This document shows, in pieces, positions 18,610 through 27,095 of a DNA stretch of 64,000 nt; positions within the stretch are counted from its first letter, which is position 1; each line of letters opens with the position of its first letter. The notes beneath the pieces were generated by a model, which searched no databases, had not been told where the DNA came from, and saw only the letters and a list, made by a program, of their open reading frames with translations. Source of the stretch: Serratia marcescens (GTDB taxonomy: Bacteria > Pseudomonadota > Gammaproteobacteria > Enterobacterales > Enterobacteriaceae); NCBI RefSeq assembly GCF_001902635.1, contig NZ_MJAO01000001.1, positions 248,001 through 312,000 on the forward strand, read 5' to 3'. Made by a program: the position numbers and the translations under genes.

Positions 18610-18934
18610 AATTAACGCTGGCCTCCACTTTGCCGAAATCATAAGTTTCTGCGGTCACCCACAACCGCTTTAACGTTTCCTCGCTAATCACGACCGTGCC
18701 CGGAATAATTCGCGTATCGTCTTCCAGCAACAACACCATTTGCATAATGACATCAGCGCGAAGCGTTGGACTTCTTTCCGCCACTAATTGCGTGACCAAT
18801 CCACTTTCTAAAATGGCATGGACGCAATCCTGGCCAATACTTACCCGGTTATCACATAACACCGGCTCCCGGCCTGTATTTAGCGAGAAATCGCCATTTT
18901 CAATTAGCAGGTCGATATAAAGGGGTTCGCTCAT
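18587..18934 (-). CDS. DUF2590 family phage tail protein
   Basis: 115 residues from the ATG at 18934 (MSEPLYIDLLIENGDFSLNT). A compact domain with VSIGQDCVHAILESGLVTQL and RADVIMQMVLLLEDDTRIIP resembles gpW/gp25-type baseplate wedge proteins, here in the HP1-type DUF2590 version. The start overlaps the tape-measure stop as TAATG. Position between tape measure and J supports a baseplate role. Confidence 0.78.
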   Translation of the reverse strand: MSEPLYIDLLIENGDFSLNTGREPVLCDNRVSIGQDCVHAILESGLVTQLVAERSPTLRADVIMQMVLLLEDDTRIIPGTVVISEETLKRLWVTAETYDFGKVEASVNYDNETAG

Positions 18935-21465
18935 TAACTTAATTCCTGCCATTCCATTAGCTGCTCGGGCGTCATACCCTGCTTAACGTTAATATGGACG
19001 TTCTCAATATTTTTGCGGTTGTCGGTAATGGTTCGGGAATTATTGTTAATTTCCTTATTAATCCCACCGGGGCCAATTCCTTTTAATCTGCCGCCGCTTA
19101 GCAACTTATCCGGCGCGGGCGGTGGCGGCGCGCTTTTCTCGGTCTGCACCTGGGCCAGCACCTGCACTTGCTGCGCCGGTGGCTGCGGCACCTTCACCAC
19201 CGGCACCGCCGGCGCGGGCGTCGCTGCCGTTCCCTGCATCGCCCTGGGCACCACGATAGGATCGCGCACATCCTCAATCAGCGTTTTGCGCGCCCCTGCC
19301 GCCGGCATCAGCGCCGGCGCTGGTTGTGGCACCGCCACCGGGGCCACTGCCGCAGCCTGGGCCGCTGCCGGCAATGCGCTGCTACCCTCCAACGTGGCCA
19401 GGCCCGTGGGCAACGCGCCTGCATCAATCGCCGGCACCGTCACCGGCGGCACGTTTACCATTCCCTGGGGTTCGGTCACCGTCGGCACCACATCCACATT
19501 CATGGGGTCAATACTGACGCCCGGCAGCATGTTGATTTTGTCGATGATCCAGTTGTAGGTGTCGGCAAACGCAGACCGGAACACGCCCCACAGTTTGGTA
19601 AATACGCCCGATACCACACGGCCAATCGTCATAAATGATTCAATCGGCGAGGACGGATCAAACGCGGCCACCACGTCCAGCCAGCCTTGCTTAACGATGC
19701 CGAACGCATCGAACAAGTGGCCGATAGTCTTGATCACCAGCTCAATCGGCGACAGCAACAAGCCGATCGCGCCGGCAACGATCTGGCCACACAGCTGGCC
19801 GGCAGTGGTGACGGCTTGCAGCTCCGCCGCCGTGCTCTGGACAGGGGTTAGCAGGTTAACGAACCAGCCAAACAGCGTCTTAATAGCATCCCATACCCCA
19901 GCCGCCGCCCGCTTCACCAGGTCAAACGCGCCGGCAAAGGGTGACAGCGCGCCGGCGGCCTCTTTAAAGCCGGCAATAAACCCGGACACAAACGCCTTAA
20001 TCGGCTTCCAGAACATCCACACCGCCGCCACCACGGCACCAATAGCGGCCACCAACAGCGCGATCGGCCAGCTCATCAGCAGGAACGACACCGCACCGGT
20101 GCGGGCGGCAATCGACGCCGCCAGCAGGCCCGCGCGCAGCATCACCAGGCCACGGTTAAACACCGCCGTAGCCGCGCCGCCGGCCAGCATGGCCAGGCGA
20201 TTGAGGCCCAGCAATTTGGCCACCGGCCCCAGCAGGTTGCGTAACCCCAGCATCAGGAACATGTGGACGCCGATCGCCAGGTTGGCTATCGCCCCCGCCG
20301 CCGCCAGGCTCAGGAACGCCAGCACCGCCAGGCCAATGGCCCGCGCCAGGTTGGGGAACAGCTTCAACCAGCGCACCAGGGTTTGCCCCGCGTCCGCCAT
20401 TTTGTTAATCAGCGGATAGAGCACCGGCAACAGCGTTAACCCCATCGCCGCCCGGATGGAATACCAGATAGCGGTTAGCCGTTCCCACGGATTGGCCATG
20501 CGCTCCGCCATTTCCGTGGCGCGCTTCATTCCGTCATTGCTGCCCAGCTCGGTAATGTGCCGTTTCAGCAAATCCACATTGCCGTAAAGCTGTTTAATCA
20601 GTACCGACGAATCGCCAAAAGCATCATCCAGCGCGGCTTGCGCCTTGAGGTTCCCCTCGATGCTCTTGCCGTAGCGCGCCTGTAATTTCTCCAGCATTTC
20701 CGGCAAGCTGACCATGCCGCCCGCCGCGTTAACAAAGCTCATCCCCAGCTTTTTGGCCCCGTCCTGGGCCGTTTGGTAAAACGACTCGTAAACGCTGCTC
20801 GCTTCCGATCCTAACGTGCGCTCAAGTTGCCCCATCACGGCTAACTGCTCATCGATGCCGACGCCGTAGTTTGCCCCCACGCCCCTGGCGCCCTCCATCA
20901 GGTCAGAGATCGCCCCCATGTTGGTGCCAAAGGCTTTGACCATGTAGGCCGTTTTGCCGGCGAGTTGCTCGGCGAAATTCACGCGGCCCATCTTCTCGGC
21001 GTAGCTGCTGAATTTGTTGTACATGCTGCCCATGTACTCCGCCGCCTCTGCGCCGCTGGCTTTCGTGGCCGCTGCCAGGGTATTGGTCGCCACGGCAAAC
21101 GCCGGCAACTCCTGGTTGGTCAGCAATCCCACCTGGCTGCGGATCGCTTCGGTGGACGTGATAAAGTCCACCGACGACTTGCCATATTTGGCGGCAAAGG
21201 CCAGCGCATCGCCCGCCACCTTCTGTAAGGTGCTGTCATCAATCCCTTTCGTGGCCGCCGCGTTCAGCGCGTCAGTGATCTCGATAGCTGGGCCTAACGC
21301 GCCCTTAATCGACAACCCAACGCCGACCAACCCGGCCCCACCCACGGCAATCTTGCCAAAGGCCGCTTGCGATTTTTCCGCGAAACCGGTAACCGATGCC
21401 TGGGCCTGTTTCAGGGGCCGCGTCAGTTTGTCGATCAGGCTCAGGGTAAAATCTAGCTGTTTCAT
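18934..21465 (-). CDS. Tail tape measure protein
   Basis: 843 residues, setting tail length. The N-terminal ~330 residues are the TP901-type core (KQLDFTLSLIDKLTRPLKQA, GLVGVGLSIKGALGPAIEIT, ERLTAIWYSIRAAMGLTLLP). Several hydrophobic segments follow at about 345-545 (LAVLAFLSLAAAGAIANLAI, WPIALLVAAIGAVVAAVWMF). The C-terminal part is Pro/Ala/Val-rich low complexity. The ATG overlaps the end of the frameshifted chaperone extension as TAATG, the usual arrangement for tail chaperone and tape measure. Confidence 0.94.
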   Translation of the reverse strand: MKQLDFTLSLIDKLTRPLKQAQASVTGFAEKSQAAFGKIAVGGAGLVGVGLSIKGALGPAIEITDALNAAATKGIDDSTLQKVAGDALAFAAKYGKSSVDFITSTEAIRSQVGLLTNQELPAFAVATNTLAAATKASGAEAAEYMGSMYNKFSSYAEKMGRVNFAEQLAGKTAYMVKAFGTNMGAISDLMEGARGVGANYGVGIDEQLAVMGQLERTLGSEASSVYESFYQTAQDGAKKLGMSFVNAAGGMVSLPEMLEKLQARYGKSIEGNLKAQAALDDAFGDSSVLIKQLYGNVDLLKRHITELGSNDGMKRATEMAERMANPWERLTAIWYSIRAAMGLTLLPVLYPLINKMADAGQTLVRWLKLFPNLARAIGLAVLAFLSLAAAGAIANLAIGVHMFLMLGLRNLLGPVAKLLGLNRLAMLAGGAATAVFNRGLVMLRAGLLAASIAARTGAVSFLLMSWPIALLVAAIGAVVAAVWMFWKPIKAFVSGFIAGFKEAAGALSPFAGAFDLVKRAAAGVWDAIKTLFGWFVNLLTPVQSTAAELQAVTTAGQLCGQIVAGAIGLLLSPIELVIKTIGHLFDAFGIVKQGWLDVVAAFDPSSPIESFMTIGRVVSGVFTKLWGVFRSAFADTYNWIIDKINMLPGVSIDPMNVDVVPTVTEPQGMVNVPPVTVPAIDAGALPTGLATLEGSSALPAAAQAAAVAPVAVPQPAPALMPAAGARKTLIEDVRDPIVVPRAMQGTAATPAPAVPVVKVPQPPAQQVQVLAQVQTEKSAPPPPAPDKLLSGGRLKGIGPGGINKEINNNSRTITDNRKNIENVHINVKQGMTPEQLMEWQELS

Positions 21466-21656
21466 TATTCGCCTTTAAATGCCAAAGAAATGCCGTTTGC
21501 GGTGGCCACGCGCATATTTTCCCAATGCCGGTTATCCAGCCAAATGGCGCGGGCTAAGTTCTCAGAGCTATCATTTTCAGCCGGCAAGTAATAACGCCGC
21601 AGCGTTAGCGCTTGTTCAATGAAATTGTTATCAATAGCCCGCAGCCGGTTGGTTAG
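21465..21656 (-). CDS. -1 frameshift extension of the tail assembly chaperone
   Basis: Reading frame of 63 codons plus stop that has no usable ATG at its beginning. It continues from the A AAA AAC site at the end of the chaperone gene as LTNRLRAIDNNFIEQALTLR, then WLDNRHWENMRVATANGI and SLAFKGE, ending in TAATG overlap with the tape measure gene. Joined to the upstream 89 residues it would give a 152-residue fusion, matching the short/long chaperone pair (gpG/gpGT of lambda, gpE/E' of P2). It could instead be a separate gene with an unusual start, but the slippery site argues for fusion. Confidence 0.82.
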   Translation of the reverse strand, partial: LTNRLRAIDNNFIEQALTLRRYYLPAENDSSENLARAIWLDNRHWENMRVATANGISLAFKGE

Positions 21657-21922
21657 TTTTTTACTTCAATTTCCAGTTTTGGCGCATATTTCGCATTCAC
21701 CGCTTCCGCGATTTGCAATGGTGCGCCCGGCAGTTTAAGCAGATCATCCAGGTCGGTTTTACTTTCTGCCGCAACGATACGGCGCAAATAGGTCACATGC
21801 GGGGCGACTTTATTATCCATCGCCATATCGTTAATCAAGCTGTTATAGGCCGTGGTGTTTGGCTCAAAAGCCACGTCTTTGCCCTGGATAGTCAAAGTGA
21901 TTTTATTTTCTGCTTTGCTCAT
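21653..21922 (-). CDS. Tail assembly chaperone, short form
   Basis: 89 residues (MSKAENKITLTIQGKDVAFE ... LEIEVKN) with VTYLRRIVAAESKTDLDDLL in the middle. It lies directly upstream of the tape measure gene, the fixed place of tail assembly chaperones. The last sense codons are GTA AAA AAC, followed at once by TAA, so ribosomes meet a slippery heptamer just before the stop. The start overlaps the Rz1-like stop by four bases. Confidence 0.85.
   Translation of the reverse strand: MSKAENKITLTIQGKDVAFEPNTTAYNSLINDMAMDNKVAPHVTYLRRIVAAESKTDLDDLLKLPGAPLQIAEAVNAKYAPKLEIEVKN
21656..21662 (-). other. Programmed -1 frameshift site A AAA AAC
   Basis: On the minus strand the heptamer A AAA AAC is in the right phase (GTA AAA AAC TAA). 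After a one-base slip back, reading continues CTA ACC AAC CGG in the open -1 frame for 63 codons. This is a classic X XXY YYZ site. Confidence 0.88.
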
Positions 21923-22209
21923 TGCTGTAATTCCTTACGTTGATTTATTTCGTCTACTAATTGGTTATGCCGTGCGGCGCACAGCGGATAAACATCTAAA
22001 TAGGTTAATAACGGCTCGCTAACGTCTTTACCGGTTACCCCATTTATCCTGGGTAATTGCTCCGGGCATTTAACGAGTAAACTTTCCTGAAATGGCACGT
22101 TCGGCTTTATCTGCGGCCTCGTTGTACATCCTGACAAGCTCATCAGACACACAAACGCGGGTAAATACCGGCTTAACCACTTCGGTGCGGATCTCTTTCG
22201 GTTGAGCAT
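21919..22209 (-). CDS. Rz1-like outer-membrane spanin lipoprotein
   Basis: 96 residues. A basic start and a hydrophobic stretch (YLPAFVCLMSLSGC) end in lipobox LSGC, so the mature protein should be a lipoprotein in the outer membrane. A polar Pro-containing segment follows (TTRPQIKPNVPFQESLLVKC). Its first 140 bases overlap the Rz-like gene in another frame, the well-known nested Rz/Rz1 arrangement. Together they would fuse inner and outer membranes at lysis. Confidence 0.82.
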   Translation of the reverse strand: MLNRKRSAPKWLSRYLPAFVCLMSLSGCTTRPQIKPNVPFQESLLVKCPEQLPRINGVTGKDVSEPLLTYLDVYPLCAARHNQLVDEINQRKELQQ

Positions 22210-22414
22210 CGCGCAACGCCTCCAGCTTGCTTTCCAACTGCCGGGCCGAACGGCTGGCCACGTTCTCCGATGCCTGGCGGGATTCCTCCCCGGCCCGCTG
22301 CGCGGCCCGGTCTACGGCCAACGCCAGGCTATCCCGATGCCAGCCATTGGCCTGCCAGCCGCCGGCAAAGCTGGCCACCAGGGCCAGCAGGCCCAACCAT
22401 GCCCCCTTGGCCAT
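22070..22414 (-). CDS. Rz-like inner-membrane spanin
   Basis: 114 residues with an N-terminal membrane anchor (AWLGLLALVASFAGGWQANG) and a long helical periplasmic part rich in Arg/Glu/Ala (QRAGEESRQASENVASRSAR, ESKLEALRDAQPKEIRTEVV), as in inner spanins (DUF2570 type). Starts at the stop of the peptidase gene and overlaps the Rz1-like gene. Confidence 0.82.
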   Translation of the reverse strand: MAKGAWLGLLALVASFAGGWQANGWHRDSLALAVDRAAQRAGEESRQASENVASRSARQLESKLEALRDAQPKEIRTEVVKPVFTRVCVSDELVRMYNEAADKAERAISGKFTR

Positions 22415-22755
22415 CAGCGCCGCCCATCGTGCGCCAGGCTAAAATGGTTGCCGTCCGGGCGGTCTTTGAAGCGTCCACCCCAGGCACCTCCCAGGCTTTC
22501 CCACTTCTCGCCGAGCGGTTTATATGCCTCGGTTTGGGTCTGGTACACGCCGTTAATAAACAGGTTGAAGTCCACCGCCAGGCGCTGCGTATGCAGGCTA
22601 TTGGCGATGCCTGCACCGGTCGCGGCGTTGCGCGCGGCCTGCTCAGGCGTGCGGTAGGCTTCGCCAAACGTCAGCCGGTAGCCATGATCGCCGGCCCAGG
22701 TGATCAGCTGGCCGATCAAGGCGGTAAACAGCTGCTGTTTTTCACTTAACGTCAT
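22414..22755 (-). CDS. Phage endolysin, M15-family peptidase
   Basis: 113 residues, a small peptidoglycan endopeptidase of the zinc M15 family. The signature residues are visible: SLHTQRLAVDFNLFING (His and Asp zinc ligands) and GNHFSLAHDG (third ligand), with GYRLTFGEAYRTPEQAARNA in front. No signal peptide is seen, so it should leave the cytoplasm through the holin encoded just upstream. It overlaps the holin gene by 14 bases. Confidence 0.88.
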   Translation of the reverse strand: MTLSEKQQLFTALIGQLITWAGDHGYRLTFGEAYRTPEQAARNAATGAGIANSLHTQRLAVDFNLFINGVYQTQTEAYKPLGEKWESLGGAWGGRFKDRPDGNHFSLAHDGRR

Positions 22756-23044
22756 CTTTCATCTTCCCCGCTAACAGATTGCTGCCCTTACGTTTAAGCC
22801 ACAGTTCAACAGCCTGGTGGCCGGCGATACCCAGGGCCGCCCCTACCCCCACCACGCCGAGGGTGGGCAGACCTGGCACCCAAATCAACGCCGCACCTGC
22901 CACCATTGCCGTGCCCGTTCCCAGGATCACCCGACCGATAAACAATCGCGGGGTGATCGGCTCATCGCTACTTAACACCTTGCCGATAGCAATCAGCGCG
23001 CCCAATAACAGCAGGCTCCAGAACGTTTTTTCATGCTCTTGCAT
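22742..23044 (-). CDS. Putative phage holin
   Basis: 100 residues with two to three hydrophobic segments (FWSLLLLGALIAIGKVL, FIGRVILGTGTAMVAGAALI, LGVVGVGAALGIAGHQAVEL) and a basic tail (KRKGSNLLAGKMKDDVK). First gene of a holin-endolysin-Rz-Rz1 cassette set between the tail tube and the chaperone. The holin role is inferred from topology and position. Confidence 0.75.
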   Translation of the reverse strand: MQEHEKTFWSLLLLGALIAIGKVLSSDEPITPRLFIGRVILGTGTAMVAGAALIWVPGLPTLGVVGVGAALGIAGHQAVELWLKRKGSNLLAGKMKDDVK

Positions 23045-23053
23045 CTGGCACCC

Positions 23054-23509
23054 TTACCCGATCAGGTTCTGCGTCACTTCCGCTTCCAGGTAAGGAATGC
23101 CGCCCAGGCGCACAAAATCCGCATCCGTCACCACAAACTTAATCTTGTGCGTCATAATGCTGCCGCCCTTCGGATCAACATCCAGAATGTCACTCAAAAT
23201 CAGCTTGCAGCCGAACGCCTCCACTTTCAGCTCCTCCCCGCCGGCCTTGGCGTACCACATCAGATCAATTGGCGGGATGCCGCGCCAGCTGCCGGCGGCC
23301 CGCGCTTTGGCGGTCACCTGCGCCAGGGATTTGGTGCTTAGCTCCATTTCCCCCTCGGCGGCCACGTCGCCGGAAACCCAGCCATCGGGCACGCCACCCG
23401 TTTGGGCTGCGGCGGTGTTGTCTGTAATGCTCAGGCTTACTTTTTCGGCATGGACTAAATCACCGTCCATATTGAAATCAACCGACTGGCCAGAAATTCG
23501 TTTTGTCAT
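23054..23509 (-). CDS. Phage tail tube protein (DUF2597)
   Basis: 151 residues starting MTKRISGQSVDFNMDGDLVH. Beta-rich with GWVSGDVAAEGEMELSTKSL, GIPPIDLMWYAKAGGEELKV and MTHKIKFVVTDADFVRLGGI. Located directly after the sheath gene, with a four-base overlap, as the tube gene is in contractile-tail phages; DUF2597 is the HP1-type version. Confidence 0.82.
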   Translation of the reverse strand: MTKRISGQSVDFNMDGDLVHAEKVSLSITDNTAAAQTGGVPDGWVSGDVAAEGEMELSTKSLAQVTAKARAAGSWRGIPPIDLMWYAKAGGEELKVEAFGCKLILSDILDVDPKGGSIMTHKIKFVVTDADFVRLGGIPYLEAEVTQNLIG

Positions 23510-24630
23510 GCCGCGCCCTCCAGCGAGTTATCCAACATCAGGCTAACCGTGATGCCTTTCGGGCATTCGTAGGTACGGATCACCAGGTAAATTTCCACCT
23601 TGGTGGAGGTGCGCCAGGTAATTTGCACATCCCCCTCCAGCGGCGCTTTAACTTCGCCGGGGAACGTCACGCCGTTAATTTGCGTACTGCGCGCCATTTC
23701 TCGCAACGTCTTGGCAAAATACTGTTGGTGCGCCGCAATGCTGGTTGGCGTACTGTTCAGTGACCGATCGGCAATCTTAGGAATTGCCAGCAGTCGCACA
23801 CGGCGCGCCGCTTTATCCACCACGCGCAGGCTTTCCACTGCCTGGAAATCGCCGCCCTCCACATCCAGGGTGCGCCCGTCAGACCAGTAAAGGCCGTCGT
23901 AATCGGGATACCACATCGGCACGCTAAAGCGGTTTGCCTCCAACGCCTGGAGCGTCGCCAGCTCCAACACTTCCCCGGAACCGTCCACCGGTGTGGACGT
24001 GCTGCCCATTTCGACCAGCGCCCCGGTAGCCACACGGGCCGGGCTATCGGCGATCGTCACAGCGCGGTTACACAGTCGGCCAGCCAAAACACCCGGCTCA
24101 TTGCCCCACAGACGCGGCACCAACTGGATCGCCGGCTCGGCAACGCCTTTTTGCAGGTCGTTGATGCGGCCCACATACTCGGCCCAACCTTCACCCTTTT
24201 GCAGCGATTCCACCGACAGAATGAACCACTGCCAGCGGCCAAACTTGGCGATAATCTCCGCCCGCAGGCTCTGCGCCTGCTTCACAACATCGAGCGTTGC
24301 CGGCACCAGGTTAACGATGCCCTCCACACTCGCCATACGCTGCGCGGCCAGTACCGCCGCCGGCCAGTTTTTGGCGGCGTCGGCTTCCGCCAGCACATGC
24401 ACATACGCGAACCAGTTTTGCCCGGCGTTCAGCTTTGCGGCCTGGAGGTTGCTTTTCAGCACTGAACCCCCCACGCCCAACAGCACATCCAGATCGGTTT
24501 GCGTGTTCACCGGCAGCGTTTTGCCGATATTGGTTTTACCGGCCCCGACAAACAGCAATACCCGCTCGATCTCTTTGGTTTCGCCCTGGTGCCGGTTTAC
24601 CTGGTTAACCTGAATCGTTGGCCAACTCAT
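23506..24630 (-). CDS. Contractile tail sheath protein (DUF2586)
   Basis: 374 residues of the HP1-type sheath family, MSWPTIQVNQVNRHQGETKE at the start. Further blocks are ERVLLFVGAGKTNIGKTLPV, GRWQWFILSVESLQKGEGWA, YDGLYWSDGRTLDVEGGDFQ and RSTQINGVTFPGEVKAPLEG. This is a sheath unlike P2 FI in sequence, and it marks the tail module as HP1/K139-like. Coupled by overlap to the genes on both sides. Confidence 0.85.
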   Translation of the reverse strand: MSWPTIQVNQVNRHQGETKEIERVLLFVGAGKTNIGKTLPVNTQTDLDVLLGVGGSVLKSNLQAAKLNAGQNWFAYVHVLAEADAAKNWPAAVLAAQRMASVEGIVNLVPATLDVVKQAQSLRAEIIAKFGRWQWFILSVESLQKGEGWAEYVGRINDLQKGVAEPAIQLVPRLWGNEPGVLAGRLCNRAVTIADSPARVATGALVEMGSTSTPVDGSGEVLELATLQALEANRFSVPMWYPDYDGLYWSDGRTLDVEGGDFQAVESLRVVDKAARRVRLLAIPKIADRSLNSTPTSIAAHQQYFAKTLREMARSTQINGVTFPGEVKAPLEGDVQITWRTSTKVEIYLVIRTYECPKGITVSLMLDNSLEGAA

Positions 24631-25337
24631 TGTTTCCCCTTAATGTCTTGCGCTTTCACATTCCAGCCAAACCCAATTGCCTGGAGTTGACGCGCTAACG
24701 CTTTGTTAAAATCCGCGTCACTCATGCCCAGGAACGGGCGGGACGGTAAATCGACCGTCCAGGTCGTTTTGGCCGCCTTGCCGCTCAACTTGCGGATCAG
24801 CAAGCCGGCCTGCGCGAATGACATATTTCCCACAATTTCCTTGAGCGGCGGCTTTCGCCAGCGCTTCCCGCGCCTCACCTGGTAGCCCAGCTGGCGCAGC
24901 TTCTTAGCCTGGCGCAGCGTGGCTTGCCGCTCGGTGTCGGCTTTCCTGCCGGCCACCTGTTCCCGCTTGATGGAAACCCGCATACCGGCCGATTGCGAAA
25001 ACCCCACCACGCCCGCCGGCACGGCCTTATTGCCGTTGCGGTATCCACCGCCCTGGAGGTAAAGCCTTACGGCCTCCCGCTCTGGCATGTCGCGGATATG
25101 CAGCAAATTGGGCATATTGCGCAGCATCTTGCCGCGTCGCCGGGTCTTCCTCCCTTCCCAAGGCGTGCCGTCCGGTTGCTGCTGGTTGCGCACGTTGCGC
25201 TTAGCCGCGGCTATCACCCCGTATTTGGCCATGCGCCATAGCAGGCGCTGGCGTTTGGCCTGGGGCATTTCCAGCTTGGCCAATTCTTTGCGCAGCGCCC
25301 GCAGCTGCGGGCGGCTCAGCTCACCGTTGATAATCAC
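24627..25337 (-). CDS. Phage virion morphogenesis / tail completion protein (gpS-like)
   Basis: 236 residues, very basic. N-terminal MIINGELSRPQLRALRKELA, middle NQQQPDGTPWEGRKTRRRGK with the PDG.PW motif typical of gpS-type completion proteins, and a C-terminal DLPSRPFLGMSDADFNKALA motif that is also shared by the family. Placed between gpR-like and the sheath as in P2. Confidence 0.82.
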   Translation of the reverse strand: MIINGELSRPQLRALRKELAKLEMPQAKRQRLLWRMAKYGVIAAAKRNVRNQQQPDGTPWEGRKTRRRGKMLRNMPNLLHIRDMPEREAVRLYLQGGGYRNGNKAVPAGVVGFSQSAGMRVSIKREQVAGRKADTERQATLRQAKKLRQLGYQVRRGKRWRKPPLKEIVGNMSFAQAGLLIRKLSGKAAKTTWTVDLPSRPFLGMSDADFNKALARQLQAIGFGWNVKAQDIKGKQ

Positions 25338-25837
25338 GGCGTTTCACCGATCGGCGCGCCGGTGCTGCCCACGCCATACACGCGCCCTTCCAGGGCCCAC
25401 CAAATTTCCGGGTCGGCCAATCGCCATCGCTTCCCGTCGAAAGGGATTAGCCCTTCCTCGTCCTGGGTCAGCGTCAGCGGCTCGGCCATCTTGAGCGCGA
25501 TTTCCACCAACGCGGTTTTATCGTCCGTGACCACGATCGCCAGCTCCGGCAACACCGGTTCGAACCCCTGTTCAATTAGCCCCTGGTCGGCGTTCTCAAT
25601 CAGCCAGGCCAGCAACAGCGCGCACAGGTTGCGCGGGTCAAATTGGCGATACGGGAAGCGCCCCCAGGACAAAACCGCCTCGTACTCCATCACCGCCATT
25701 TGGTATTGGTTCAGCCCCAAATCCCTCTGCGCGTTGATAAAGCTCACTTCTTCCATGTCGCTGTTAAATTCCAGGTTGGCCACGCGCGCCGGCAAATTGG
25801 CCTGTATGAACGCGGTTAGCGTCTCTAACTTGCTCAT
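25334..25837 (-). CDS. Phage tail completion protein (gpR-like)
   Basis: 167 residues (MSKLETLTAFIQANLPARVA). It contains NQYQMAVMEYEAVLSWGRFP, NLCALLLAWLIENADQGLIE and FDGKRWRLADPEIWWALEGR. The order L, R-like, S-like follows P2-group phages. Start and stop overlap both neighbours by four bases. The R-like name rests mainly on position and size. Confidence 0.72.
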   Translation of the reverse strand: MSKLETLTAFIQANLPARVANLEFNSDMEEVSFINAQRDLGLNQYQMAVMEYEAVLSWGRFPYRQFDPRNLCALLLAWLIENADQGLIEQGFEPVLPELAIVVTDDKTALVEIALKMAEPLTLTQDEEGLIPFDGKRWRLADPEIWWALEGRVYGVGSTGAPIGETP

Positions 25838-26286
25838 ACCAGCCGCGCCGACGATCGCCGCGCCCCCTTCATGTTGCGCAGCACCGTGGCGGCTTCCGCT
25901 AACAGTCGGCTGCGGGTTTCCGGGTTTTCCTGGCCGGCATTCGGTGCCCGGCTAAACTGCGTCGAATACTCCCCCAACAAATCCGCCTTTGCCCTGGCGA
26001 ATACCGCTTTTTCGTACTGCGCGATCAGCGCGGTTTTGTCGCCAATCTTCACCCCTGGCACGGCGCTGGCCTGGGTATAACCTTTCGCCTGTAGCTGGCC
26101 CGTCAGCTTTGCCAGGTCGAGATTAATTTCTGCTACGCTGGCCACCAGGGCCGCGCCCAGGGTGTCCGCGTCAATATCGGGCGGAATGCTGCGCCGTTCC
26201 TGGAAATCCGCCAGGCTCAAATCCGGCCAAAATCCGTTATTGGTTAACGTGGCGTCCTGGTAATCCGTGGCCTTGCCGTTAAACAT
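25834..26286 (-). CDS. Head completion/stabilisation protein (gpL-like)
   Basis: 150 residues from the ATG at 26286 (MFNGKATDYQDATLTNNGFW), which has a GGAG ribosome site. P2 gpL-like blocks: WPDLSLADFQERRSIPPDID, EINLDLAKLTGQLQAKGYTQ, AVFARAKADLLGEYSTQFSR. Follows the small terminase gene, as L follows M in P2. A 99-base gap separates the two. Confidence 0.85.
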   Translation of the reverse strand: MFNGKATDYQDATLTNNGFWPDLSLADFQERRSIPPDIDADTLGAALVASVAEINLDLAKLTGQLQAKGYTQASAVPGVKIGDKTALIAQYEKAVFARAKADLLGEYSTQFSRAPNAGQENPETRSRLLAEAATVLRNMKGARRSSARLV

Positions 26287-26385
26287 CGTCGTTACTCCGA
26301 AAAAAAGCGGGCAGACCGGCTTCCATAGCACATCGCACCGAAGTGCCTTGCCTCCACCGCGCCCGCTTTGGCTTGCGGTAGTCTT

Positions 26386-27090
26386 TTATTCTTTTTCCAG
26401 CGCCCGCAGCCTGGCCGCAATTCGCTGCCGCTGCGTCTTAACGCCGGCCCCTCTGGGGTTAAATGCCTGCGCCTGGGCCAACAATGCATCCGCCTGTTTC
26501 AGCGTCGCCACATCCTCCACGGCGCTGGCCAGCGGCTGGCCGTTGTCATCACGCAACAGCATCAGCCCGGCAAACTTGAACCACTTGGCGCTGATCTCCT
26601 CATGCAGCCGCCAGTTGTCCCGCACGTTGGCAAAGGTGCGGGAGAAGTACGGCTCCAGGCTTTCGCCCCGGCTGGCCTCCTCCTCTGCCCAGGCCAACAC
26701 CGTATCCGCCACAAACGCGGCAAAGCTGCGTTTTAGCCTGTCCGGCGTCTGCTGCCGCTGGGCGATCGCCAGGTCGGCCCAATCCAACGCCTTATCAAAA
26801 TCCCCCACGTCAAACAGCCAGATCACGCACCAGGCAAAAATGGGGTTGGCGTAAACCTCGCCCTCCGCCAGGTAGGTTTCCACGGTCGGCAACCAGCGCG
26901 GCAACAGCTCATCGCGTTTCATGGCGATGCGGTCAGCGGTGCGCGGCAGCTCACGCAGCCGGCGAATATCCCGCTCCATTGCCTGCACCTGGAGGTGCAG
27001 ACTGTCCCAACCTGCCAGCGCCTGCTGGCGTTCAAGTTTGCGCTCGGCCTGAACCCTGGCCGTGTGGCGCTGCGCGGGGGAAAGTGACAT
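26386..27090 (-). CDS. Terminase small subunit / endonuclease (gpM-like)
   Basis: 234 residues. N-terminal helical DNA-binding-like part (SPAQRHTARVQAERKLERQQ) and blocks MKRDELLPRWLPTVETYLAE, ANPIFAWCVIWLFDVGDFDK and IAQRQQTPDRLKRSFAAFVA, characteristic of the P2 M family that works with gpP to cut and package DNA. It lies five bases after the capsid gene. Confidence 0.9.
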   Translation of the reverse strand: MSLSPAQRHTARVQAERKLERQQALAGWDSLHLQVQAMERDIRRLRELPRTADRIAMKRDELLPRWLPTVETYLAEGEVYANPIFAWCVIWLFDVGDFDKALDWADLAIAQRQQTPDRLKRSFAAFVADTVLAWAEEEASRGESLEPYFSRTFANVRDNWRLHEEISAKWFKFAGLMLLRDDNGQPLASAVEDVATLKQADALLAQAQAFNPRGAGVKTQRQRIAARLRALEKE

Positions 27091-27095
27091 TGCGC

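Noticed and set aside
24627..25337. Basic 236-residue protein as a DNA-binding regulator
   Set aside because: Its PDGTPW and SRPFLG motifs and its place before the sheath fit a tail completion protein better.
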